Positions 32,111-42,668 of a DNA stretch of 64,000 bases are shown one piece after another. A program made the translations under genes and the position numbers. Within the stretch, counting starts at the first letter, position 1. Each line of letters opens with the position of its first letter. Location: contig OX442418.1 of the NCBI GenBank assembly GCA_949361645.1, positions 2,995,771 through 3,059,770 of the forward strand, in the 5' to 3' direction. This DNA comes from Spongilla lacustris (taxonomy: Eukaryota > Porifera > Demospongiae > Spongillida > Spongillidae). The notes under the pieces were generated by a model. The model saw nothing but the letters and a program-made list of their open reading frames with translations, searched no databases and was not told where the DNA came from.

Positions 32111-35100
32111 TCAAATCGCGACAACACTACTTACAACATTTACAGACAAATGCGTACAGCTGCATGAGTCGCACAGCCACGTTATGCTACAGTCTTTCCT
32201 ATTGGACTCCTTGATGCACGTACGGTGGAGCATTTCTCCACATTTAACACACCCCAACATATCTTTATCTTCGGTACTCCGGCACGTGCAAAATACCTCA
32301 ATCTTGTCATTTTTCATGTCCCTACGCGCTCGCCTTCTTTTCAGCATTTCTGAAGGGAAGGGTTGTATCGCACCATTCTCTAAACACTGTAGTAAATGGT
32401 CCCGCATGGATGTACCTTCAGTTTTGAAGTGCAAGTACTGGGGGTCTTCCCCAGCACAAAGAGCAGTGGCAAAAGCCAACGCGAAAACACCACAATCGTT
32501 TGAATTATTTTGCCTATCAACAGCAACGAACTCTAAGCTGATAAGACGCTCGGTTGGCATAAGAATCGAACAGATCTGCTGCTTTGTACTGAGAGGAATC
32601 GCGGTGTTCATGCTGTCATACACCTTAACCACGGGATAGCAATCGATGGTTGATATTGTCAGCCAATGGTATTTATTGGAGTGAAGCACCTGAATAAATT
32701 CTTTCCTGCCTCCAATCACTTCAAAGGCACCGGTGGATCCTAGTAAAGAATTTTGCAAGCCTGGTGTGCCATACCGTAGCTTCAATAAACACTGTGTGGC
32801 ATTGACAATTGTGTCACTGATCCAACCAGATGGACTTTCAAGAATGTTCCTGCATTGTAATGTTAAACATGGTAATTAAAATGTCTCATACCACAATTGC
32901 ATGCCATGCATATAAGAACTTAATTTACCTGTCAAAATCCATCAGTGTGACACCACCAGCTACAGTCCAAAAGGATCCACCTTTCTTGGATTTTTTTATC
33001 TGATCATTGCTGGAATCAGTAGCATCATTTACAGTTACAGTATGCAGCTTTTTGTCATCTTCTTTGTCATTGATCCTACTACTCTTGTTGCCAAATGATT
33101 CTCTGAGCTTCAAAATCCACTCACACAAGTCATCTACATCTGCAGGTTTTAATTGCAGATACTGATTGTGATACATATTAATTTTAGGTAAACAAATTTT
33201 CCTGGCATGACTATTCCAGTATTCCAGCAATTGGCAAATCTTTAGGTTGCTCCATTCAGGATTTGATAGGGATGCTTGAAAGCTATCAAACTCATCATGA
33301 ATTTTAGGTGTGACAATTACAAATCCCGACACTTCTCTTAAAGATTTGTGCTTATTGTAAGAATGTGAATCAAGCCAGAGAGCAACTTTTGTATTAATGT
33401 AGAGACCATAGTCATCAGGGCTGGTAAGGGAATCAGTAAGCTGAAGTATAGGAATAGGATAAATGATATTTTTAAAGGCTGCTGAAAAAGATATTGATCC
33501 TTTGTATCCCTGGAGCTCATTTGCCGGATAGCAGGTACGGAGCACACCATGTTCACACCTGGAGATGGCATATATTTGTCTTTAACATTTAGTCAAGTAG
33601 ACATGCCATCTAACCTTATACGATATAAATTCCAATTCTTTCCTACTACATCAGCAACAACACCAGGAAGGCGGGAAAGGTCAGAAGAGGCACGATCAAT
33701 GCGTGGAATCCGAACTGAAACATAGTCACCCGCAGCGAAAGACACAACACTTTTCTTTTTATTGTATCGGTGAATCATCTTTTGGGCAGATTTTAGATAC
33801 TTTCTGTCACCTTTTACACGTACCTGCATGAACAAATAGACATGTAAGATAATGGCATTGTGTAAGTACATTTGCATCACAGCCATTATAGTACAATGAA
33901 TATACCTTCTTATGCTTTTCCATTGTTGCCAACTGTGCTTCCCTCTTCTCCATTTCACCGCTAGCTATGATCATGTCCACTTCTTCATTTTCTGTTACTA
34001 TGCCATTGAATTTCTCAGCATTGACTTCCCTATGAGTTGGGAATTTTCCTACTGTAACATCAGTTAAGTCATTTCTTTCCACGACTGGCTTTGACTGCAG
34101 TGCTTCCTTCATCTCCCCTAAGCCCTGCTGTAGTGGTTCATTTACTGGGTCTGAAGTACTTGTGCAGATCCCATCATCAGTCAGTGACTCCTCTAAGATG
34201 ATACCAGGCGATTTTCCAGTTGGAAACAACACTGACCTAGGTTTCTGACCAAATACTAACTCATATGGGCTTGTTCCCACTGCTTCATGAGTCTGTGTGT
34301 TCATTGCATCTATATGAGAGATAAAAGAAACAAGTGTTAAGTGCCACTCAGGCAAATATAATCGAACAGCATTGAAAAGAGCTTACAGGCTATTTTTGGA
34401 AGCCATTCACTCCATGGTTGTGTCTTCAGCTTGCTCTTCATTATCCCTCCTCCTAATTTGTTTTGAAGTGTTTGGTGAGCACGTTCCACTAACCCCTGGC
34501 TCTGTGGATGACGTGGTCGACCACTCACTAGTTGGATTTCTGTGTGCCACATTGCCTGTAAACCTTCAATCACATGATTTACAAATTCTCGACCATTGTC
34601 CGAGTGAAGTATGCGAGGTACACCAAAATAGGGAAAAATCTGCATGTTTAAAACATTTGCAACATTTATAGCTGTTTTGCTTTCAATGGCATAGGCAAAA
34701 TTGAGTTTAGACCAATGATCTACACAATGAAGGATCCACTTCATTTCTCCATGTGGCAAGTGCCTCATGTCTATGAGATCAATCTGGGAAATGGGCACAT
34801 TTATAATGATCCCAGATTTCACACAGGTGTAAACAGGTGTATACAATACACCATGCACATTTAAGAATACAAGACATACATACATACTCTGCAGAATGCT
34901 TTTAATGTTGATGTGCCTATACTGCATTGTGCACATGTTTTAGTAGGTTTAAAACAATCCTTTTCCACTCACTTGGAGTCTAGTAAGAAACCCATTTGCA
35001 ATTATAGGATTTAGTGGTGCTGTAAACGTTTGACGGCTGTGAAGCTGGCAAGTGGGGCACATGCTGACAAATTTCTCCACCACACTCCTTGGAATGCCTC

Positions 35101-35646
35101 GGTACAGACTCTGGAGCTGAATGTAACAAAACATGCAATGTGGTTTGTAATGTCTTACACAATGTACATGTATGTTGTATGCTTTAAATATGTCAGCAAA
35201 GAAGTTATTCGCATGCAACTAACCTTTTCAAACGTTTTCTTGTATCCTGCATGCAACAGTTCATTGGTATGGACCTCATTGATTGTTGAGTAGAATTGCT
35301 CCACATACACGATTTTTCTGTACTGGCTCAAAAGGGAGTTGTCTTCTGTATCCTACAAAGAAGTGCAAGTATTTATGCCAGAAACGTTGAGAAAATTTGT
35401 ACATGTGTATGCTGTTCATTTTAAGTATTCCACTTTATATTCCAGATAGATATTGCATGCATGCTTATGATATGTGCTGCCATATAGCCATATACAGTAG
35501 AGAGGTCACCTTTACAGGTCTGAGCATAACAGCTGACACAAGTTGTATGTGACAAAGCATAGATATCATCAGTGCTGCATGGTGAGGACTTGTATGCTGA
35601 TACGATCTACATTGTGAGATCATGCAGTGCATAACACCATGCACAT

Positions 35647-35701
<55 letters not shown>

Positions 35702-36104
35702 TGATAGCAGAAACATGGCTCACATAATTCGGATTGTTTATTTCGACACAACTGGCACGCGCTAAGCATTCTTACCATGGCCAGACATATTTGTACATGA
35801 ACATAAACTCTAACACCCTGCACGCATACGATACTATATACAGTACCTGCTCCTTGGTGGGAACAACGAGGACGCCGTCTTCATCAAGGCACGTCAAATT
35901 CATTAGCTGTATTTTATTTCTCTTTATGAACTGTCGCATGTTTGTGTTGCACAAAACAGCATTTTGAAGAGATTGTTTTACACTCTCACCAAAGGCTGAA
36001 TAGTACACGCCGCTAGTTCCTCTCTTTCCATTGGGAGGGAATTTCTCTGTTAGGAATGCGTCAAATTCAGACTCACTGACACCAACGATCTCAGCCATTT
36101 TCAC
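32111..36104 (-). CDS. Ginger transposase: integrase, Ulp1 protease and PHD finger
   Basis: Exons 36104-35847, 35352-35224, 35116-34973, 34783-34387, 34309-33906, 33823-33615, 33558-32929 and 32849-32111 have GT/AG borders. The total is 2,910 nt and the phases agree, giving 969 residues. Residues ~110-150 form the H2C2 zinc segment (MCPTCQLHSRQTF). Residues ~178-330 are the rve integrase core, with acidic residues in IDLIDM-like, LHSDNGREF and QGLVERAHQ. A chromodomain/GPY-F-like region follows (VSVRIPRIDR, NWNLYRI). Residues ~724-880 are a C48/Ulp1 protease with His (KYHWLTIS), Asp (VYDSM) and Gln/Cys (QNNSNDCGVFALAF). The C-terminus is a PHD-like finger (CTC, CVKC, HRTC, WLCDSC). The integrase should cut and join the element ends. 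The roles of the protease and PHD are not known. Confidence 0.9.
35648..35699. repeat. (AC)n microsatellite
   Basis: About 26 uninterrupted AC dinucleotides inside the first intron of the Ginger gene, between exons 1 and 2. Confidence 0.95.
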
Positions 36105-36147
36105 GTTACATATGATGAAAATCCGGTCGACCGGATTTTAACTCCCG

Positions 36148-36190
36148 ACCCGATTTAAATCGGGTCACGGATTCAAACCGGGCCGTAACA
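36148..36190. repeat. Ginger right terminal inverted repeat
   Basis: Exact reverse complement of 31846-31888. It lies 44 bp upstream of the transposase ATG, so the promoter must be within or close to this end. Confidence 0.95.
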
Positions 36191-36194
36191 GATA

Positions 36195-36525
36195 TATCAT
36201 TCAGGACGGTGATACATGCATGTAGTTCCTAAACATAACTTAGGTAAGTTAATTTATTTGTATATATTACATGTATCATGATATTACATGTATTGTAGTA
36301 TATTATTCAGTATATTCTAAGCATGTATTATATATACATTAATTATTAATTATATATTATAATAATATACACAAACAAATAATAGAGAAAAAAAAAACTA
36401 CCATATTAGTATGATAATGTAGAATTTAATAAATGCATGACGTTGCGGTGCGTTTAGCTAAGATGCAAAAACACTTCTGCTGGAATTTCAGAAAACCGCA
36501 AATTACCGCAAAGTAAACATCAGGT
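36195..36525. other. AT-rich spacer
   Basis: Very AT-rich (TATATTA runs and an A-run near 36390). No gene. Confidence 0.5.
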
Positions 36526-36529
36526 TGCT

Positions 36530-37009
36530 TCATAGTTTGCAATGGTCAAAACGCAAAGTGCAAACGTTGCAAATTAAATGTGTTATATCTGGCCAACGAT
36601 GCACCAGCTGCCAGCCTTTAAAAAATACTATTAGTCTGTGTTGTAACGCAGTTGTGCCGCCATCTGTGTCTTTGGCATCAGCTATAACATCTTCGCAATC
36701 ATTTTCTGCACTCCCGCAGCATTTAGGTTCAAAAGATGCTTTGTTACAGCAATCGCAGCAGTGCCATTCAACTTTGCAGCTGTCGGCACCGCTATCGCAA
36801 CCATGTAACGTATTGTTCAAATCCACCATCCTCCTATATCCTTCAGCGCTAACCAGATTTGAAGTCACCTCAATGCGGTGAGCCACATCCAGTTCATCAC
36901 AGCTTACACAGTCACCGCAAAAGCGGGGAGCTAGCACCACCTCCAGATTCATTGCAGTTCCATGCAATTCAATGTGCAACGTGCTAGCACCTCTCAAACC
37001 CCAGTTCAC
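36530..37009 (-). other. Unrecognised 159-codon Cys-rich open frame
   Basis: An uninterrupted minus-strand frame with an N-terminal Met and clustered cysteines (FCGDCVSCDELD, EWHCCDCCNKASF, PKCCGS) but no spacing that I recognise as a known zinc finger. An overlapping plus-strand frame of 118 codons is also open, so the openness may be a composition effect. No splice signals or neighbours support it. Confidence 0.2.
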
Positions 37010-38060
37010 CCTAAGCGGAAAACGATGGACGTCCTGGGCTCATTGCCCCTTCCATGTGGCGGGCATATATGTCACAGCATGTAAGAGGCATCTTTCCAGG
37101 CATTATTCCTACATCTTTGCTTGTATAAAATGGGCTTTTCACACACGCGTCATCTCACATGCAGGTCAAAGTGCATTGGTTCCTATATCCTAACTGCCTC
37201 ACAACAACTCAATCAGGAGGTGGCTGCTACCCCTGTTGGCTGCATGGGATGCAACACATGAAGCTACCAACGCTTGATAATATCTTTCAGCTCTAAGTAC
37301 CTACACTACGTTGCATCCCTTCCAAGGGGTTGCCTGCATTTGCTTGTGCGCTATCCACCGCCTTACGCTCTGCATGCAGCGGGTCAAGCTTAACCAATCA
37401 ATCACAAATGTGTCTGAGTTTCAGAAACAAAATATAAACATACTAACATACATAAGAATATAAATTATTAACTCTTGACCTCAATTAATGATTTCATGCT
37501 TTATGGGTTGACCACAATGTACTCTAACCACTTATTTAAACAATGACTATTGTCTTTTTCTACGTAAGAGCCTTTGTGACCTTTCTTTTTACATGTACAG
37601 CTGGCATCTATAGCTACCTTCCTAAATTCAGCTTAGGAACCGAAATATAAGTGTCATTATCAATGTGAAGCCTAGATTTTACTACCAATTATAATTTTTT
37701 CTTCAAGCAATTTTAAGTGCCTAGTCTTGGTGTCCTACGTTCAAGATGGAATGCCAAGGTGTTATTGAACTGCATTGCGCTGAAGTAAAAATGTTGATGA
37801 CTCTTAAGAATCCTTACAAAGGCAATAATTAACCGCTAGCAAAACAGATAAGTGGGTATGGCACTATAGTATTTCTTGTTCATTTACTATACATACTACC
37901 TGCTATTTTAATGATAAAAGTCGGCGATATATAGATTTGACTTGAAGTGGTATGTCACTCAAACACACAAAAAATTTCCATGGCCAGCTGTCGGGGAACC
38001 CGATATGCCCCGATACGAGGTCACCATCACCGGCACATTACTCCACTGACTCCACCTCGT
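37010..38060. other. Intergenic, no gene recognised
   Basis: Includes an imperfect short inverted pair (GGGATGCAAC near 37228 and GTTGCATCCC near 37311). No coding exon. Confidence 0.5.
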
Positions 38061-39297
38061 ATTTACAATAAGGCTTGAAACCTGTTAGTTTAGAAAAAAC
38101 CGGTTGTAACAGGTTATTAAAATATTAAAAACCGGTCGGTTAATGTGATTGTTAAAAAAAAAAACCGGTCGGTTAAGGTTGTTCGTTTTAAAATAACCGG
38201 TACTTTCCGGTTTAAAAATTAATTATCATGCATTAACGATGGACCAAATACTAAACCAGCGCTTTGCTAGTCGGACGGACCCTACTACGGCGTTTGGGTG
38301 ACATGCAATTAAGCCTATACCAAGATTTGCAACGGAGAATGCAGTCCAATCGGGTAGCAGCGGTATTATATATATTATATATATTATAATTATATATATA
38401 TATAAACGATATTCACAACAATGCTTTTCACCCGAATACCGGACCAAACGCGGTGTCATAGTCGCCAATGACTCCCCTAAATTTTGACTCCCCAGTCATT
38501 CGCGCCTAGGCATATTTGACTCCCCAGTCATTTACGCCTAGACATATATGACTCCCCAGTCATTCACGCCTAGGCATATATGACTCCCCCTTGATAAAAG
38601 TGACTCCCGGGAGTTATTACAGCCTTAGGCATAATGAACTCCCCGTCGATCTTTGCCAATGTATATGATTCCCCAGTTGTCTGCCTAGACAAAATTGGCT
38701 CCTGTCTTGGGAGGCGTTATAGCCTTAGGTATAAATAAATCCCCGTTGGTTTTTCCAGAGATAGCAAGTAAAGGTATTTATGTCACTTTTATAAATGTGG
38801 AGTCATATCGAGAGTTACGGAAGTAACTCTCATATAGGATTTGTGCCGTATCATGAATATCATTTTTTAAAAACGCGATCCGCGTATAACTCACGAACCG
38901 AGAAACGGATAGTGTAGTTCTTTATTGCTATCGATCCACAATGGAAAGACGATCATTTTCATGTTTTGTTCAAGTCGCCAGACTGGTTACTTTAAGAGAA
39001 CAAAAAAGCTCGTAGTTCTCGTTCCCAGTCCCAAATTTCTCCTCCGACAGTTTTTCTGGGTGAGTATAACTCGGGATAGGAATGGTTGTAATGAGCGCAA
39101 AATACACCAAAAAATCTAGAAAATTCTAGAAGAACATCTACAGGTCTCAGATATGGAAATAAAGCATGTTACTGATATACGTAATATGCATATGGAGCTA
39201 TATGAAAGCGTTCCCATGGCAATGTTCACGTGATATGTGTATAGTATTAGTTATCTATCATTTTTTAACTCATATTGGCGAAGTTGTTTTTATCAAA

Positions 39298-40167
39298 ATG
39301 CCTTCACGACAACAACAGCGGAGAGCAAAGCGACGAGCGGAATACCTCCAAAATCGAAACGAGGAGTTAGAGACCTCTCTCGGGTTCGGCGCTTCTAAGA
39401 GGGGGCGTGTATGCTGTGATGAGCAGAATTCTGATGAGTTACGAGCTTCTAAGAGGCAAAAGCAGCAAGAGACCAATCGGGATTCCAAAAGGATACAATA
39501 TTGGATTAACCCTTCTGCTGCATGTTTAGCGAAAAGGGCGCAATACCAGAAGCGTAAGCGTGAGGCCCAAAGGTGAGTTGTGCATGGAATATTATGGTTT
39601 GGCGCGCTTCTTTTAGTCTAGAGCAGCTGGAAAAGTGCTTTATACATTGTTTTGCTAGGTGATGACATGTACAGCTGGATTTTGTCATGTTGCATAACGG
39701 GTGTTGCTACACAGTATTCATATTATTGATATTAGTTGCACTGTTTATTATGTTTTGCAATACAGTTCAAGTGTCACCCCTAGTATAGTACACACAAATA
39801 ATGCATGACATGGGGTTGACATTATTATGTGGCTTGTACGTGTATTACCAGTGAAGTATTGACTGCATGCTTCCATCTCCTTAATCATTTTAGCTACTGC
39901 CTGTATGAACCCAATGATAGTGTTCTAATGGAGTATAAGGGTGGCCTTGAAAAGGCTATTCTAAGCAATAGGACATTGCTAGATGAGTTATATGATGCCT
40001 TTTGCAAGACCCATCCATGGTTAGCACAAAAGGTTACCACTAGATCTGCACATGCTGCTGTTAGCAAAGTTAGCGCAGATGCATTACTTGCTAAGGCACT
40101 GAACATTCGAAGAGCAAAAGCAGGGGGATTGTTAAAAGATGTTCGTGCCATTAATGCAATAAAATAA
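39298..40167 (+). CDS. Basic accessory protein of the second Ginger, two exons
   Basis: Exons 39298-39572 and 39894-40167 have an AG|GTGAGT donor and a TTTTAG acceptor. The total is 549 nt, 182 residues, and the phases agree. The ATG at 39298 was preferred over one at 39166 because it begins a strongly basic region (MPSRQQQRRAKRRAEYLQN). Charged helices follow, one with WINPSAACLAKRAQYQKRK. Exon 2 holds FCKTHPWLAQKV and a Lys/Ala-rich tail. I do not recognise a family. The basic, coiled-coil-prone character suggests nucleic-acid binding, but this is inference. The frame is intact while the element's minus-strand genes are broken. Confidence 0.6.
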
Positions 40168-40807
40168 TGATATTATAGCTGGGATAAGACATCATAGTGC
40201 TGTCTCAGAACCCTATTTCTATTATACCTCTTACAATCACACAAAACAGCATGGCCTACACTGTATACCAGTAGACCTCAATGGTAGGTGTGTTATCAGC
40301 TGATTGTCCAAGCAGATTCATTTGCCTAAAATAGGCGACAATGAGTGAGATTGGGCCTCATGATACCCTCCACCTTGAGTGGATAATACATATATGTCTG
40401 AGAAGCAGGCATAATATGGGGGACCTATCCTCAATGGCAATTGAATCAAATCACAAAGAAGGTAACCCCAGGAGTTTATAAGTTTGATGTTGTTTGCTTC
40501 CATATATTCAGAAACAAACCACAAAACATGATGTTGCTAGGCAGTGACATGTTCAGTGTTGCTACAGCTGGACATGGGTATGCATAGCATTTTGGTGGGT
40601 ACTTCTGCACAGCTGGTATAAATGACTGATCCTTTTCTCTCTACCACTAACCAAAACAAGTCTCTATGACACTACTGAGTTACATAAATGCACACACAAG
40701 TAACAGGTTCTGATGAATGCACTTTCCTGTACTAGAAGGCAGGTACACAATGTCATACTGGTACCTGGTTATATTAAGGCAACCCAATGTAAAAAAAAAT
40801 GAAGGAA

Positions 40808-41096
40808 ACAAGATATAAAAAACATTCTCTCTGAGAAAGTTGGTGGTATATAGGATTTGAAGGCAATGGTGGTGTAAAAAGGAAGGGAACAAGGGATCAA
40901 CGATGATACAAGTTTTTTGTAACAGTCCTATATTTAGCAACGAAAAATGTACGTACTACAAAAGTGCTAAATATAGGACTGTTACAAAAAACTTGGATCA
41001 TCGTTGATCCCTTGTTCCCTTCCTTTTTACACCACCATTGCCTTCAAATCCTATATACCACCAACTTTCTCAGAGAGAATGTTTTTTATATCTTGT
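40808..41096. repeat. 132-bp-armed hairpin
   Basis: 40808-40939 and 40965-41096 are near-perfect reverse complements around a 25-base loop. The inner edge of the arms reads TGCTAAATATAGGACTGTTAC. It lies inside the nested Ginger between its plus- and minus-strand genes. Confidence 0.9.
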
Positions 41097-41103
41097 ATAC
41101 CTA

Positions 41104-41211
41104 GGTGTGAATGACTGGGGAGTCAAAATTTAGGGGAGTCATTGGTAATTATGACACCATAAATAAATCCCCGTTGGTTTTTCCAGAGATAGCAAGTAAA
41201 GGTATTTATGT
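41104..41211. repeat. Internal copies of Ginger left-end sequences
   Basis: 41104-41158 is an inverted copy of the element's own left end (38452-38510, about 85% or better). It is followed directly by 41159-41211, a direct, essentially identical copy of 38730-38782 (ATAAATAAATCCCCGTTGG onward). The arrangement suggests a second, related element or a rearrangement within this element. Confidence 0.75.
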
Positions 41212-41289
41212 ATCCGGCTATATAATCATGATCTGAATATATAGCACATGAATGAACACTGACAAATAATATCACAGTCTGCTTGCTAC

Positions 41290-42289
41290 TTACAAAGACT
41301 GACAGTTAATGCACAACCATGATGCAGGAACACTTTTTTGCTGAATGTTCATGCAGCAGAAATGGTACCACTGTTGGCATTGATCACACTGTAGTACATT
41401 GTAATCAGATGATTATGGCAGCCTACATGTGCATATCAAATGTATTCTGAAACGTTTGGTTATGTTTCTCTTTACTGCAATAGATCCGTGGGGTGAAGAA
41501 ACATGGGGTGAAGAAAATGGTTGTAGGCAGTTCTGCTCAAAACAGTGCACCAAACTTTGACGAAGATTTCTTTGCTCAAATGTCACCTCCCCTAAATTTT
41601 CCCCCAATGCAGCATGATAGGCAAAAGCAATGGCAAATAATCCACAGTCCACTCCTCCTGTTTGCTGTTGAACAGGCATTGCTCTCACAGTTAGAACATT
41701 GCTTTGGGTGGCTTCTTTGTAGATTATGGCAATTTGCTCTTTCAGGCTATCACTTAAAACATGGTTGAATTTGCTATCATACAGCCTGACCTCTCCTTCA
41801 TGATAGCTGGTGGTCACCCAGTGGTCATGTTCAGGTACAAACAACACCTGTACAACTGCATATGGCAATGTAATAAATAAAATAAAATGTGCATTCATGT
41901 CATAAGGGCATACCTTCCTGGAATGATCCATCACTTATCAATGCTGGAGAGAATCCCTTATTTTGAAACAGTAGAGTAGACTGCAAACCAGCTAAATGTT
42001 GAAATTGCTTTTTCAGGAGATTTTGTGCAGCTTGAATGTGTTCATCAGTCAACATTTCGTTGGTTTCAATAATTGTTTTATGCTTGTAGCTGATTGACAA
42101 ATCTTTAATCCAATAGGAGGGACACTGCTGCAAAAAATTTGCATGAACAGTCAAATTTAACAATACACATGTAAGTAAAAATTTGCACACCTTTTGTGAT
42201 TTGATGACATTTCTATGTGAAGATTTATTTGAAGAACTCAATACAGATTTCATCTTCATTAAAAAAATTGATTTTAATGGATCAGTCAT
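41290..42289 (-). pseudogene. Ulp1 protease and PHD finger of the second Ginger, broken
   Basis: Three exon-like blocks lie at about 42289-42191, 42130-41911 and 41850-41290. The Ulp1 residues are present: His in EHDHWVTTS, Asp in RLYDSK, Gln/Cys in QQTGGVDCGLFAIAF. The PHD finger begins ICTCRLP but meets TAA at 41413-41415. The same frame continues with CDQCQQWYHFCC and WLCINC to the next stop at 41290. The nonsense codon therefore removes the PHD finger. The protease region itself has no internal stop. Confidence 0.8.
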
Positions 42290-42371
42290 TGTAAAATATG
42301 TACAATAATAATAACAAACATTATTACAGTTTTAAGCTACGCAGCTACTAAACAAAAACCAATACACTTGA

Positions 42372-42665
42372 ATGGAAATGTTGAGGAGACTAACATCCAG
42401 TTGCCAATGAACGGGACAACAGAGCTCTGGCATTAGCTTTGACTAGGACCAGGTTTAACCTGCCATAGAGAGCAGAAGTGGCCTGCATGGGACTTGCAAA
42501 AATTTGATCTGATTGCAAGGCATGCAGCAAGCTGAGAAAGGTTTGCCTGTGCTTCAGGCCCCTAAACCTTGACTGCCAAAGGCACACACACCCACCCCAG
42601 CTCCAAGCACTTTGCATCATTGCTTGCATGTTTCCTGTTTCCAGACCACTGAGCTGTTGATCCAT
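42372..42665 (-). pseudogene. Retroelement polyprotein fragment
   Basis: The minus-strand frame ends with SALYGRLNLVLVKANARALL and SRSL, a recurrent C-terminal block of retroelement polyproteins in marine invertebrate genomes. A related preceding segment (LGWVCIPLVVESY) is found at 62654. It lies between the integrase end and Ulp1 exons of the nested Ginger, so it looks like an insertion. The exact retroelement clade is not assigned. Confidence 0.45.
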
Positions 42666-42668
42666 TTG

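Larger units (their letters stand above)
31846..36190 (-). mobile_element. Ginger-type DNA transposon, apparently intact
   Basis: 43-bp perfect terminal inverted repeats beginning TGTTACGGCCCGGTTTGAAT (31846-31888 and 36148-36190) are flanked by 4-bp duplications GATA (31842-31845 and 36191-36194). The left end carries extra copies of the ACCCGATT/AACCGG motif. The single eight-exon gene encodes a gypsy-like integrase fused to a Ulp1 protease and PHD finger, the composition known for Ginger1. The published Ginger1 target preference is CCGG or CCGT; GATA differs. Confidence 0.92.
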
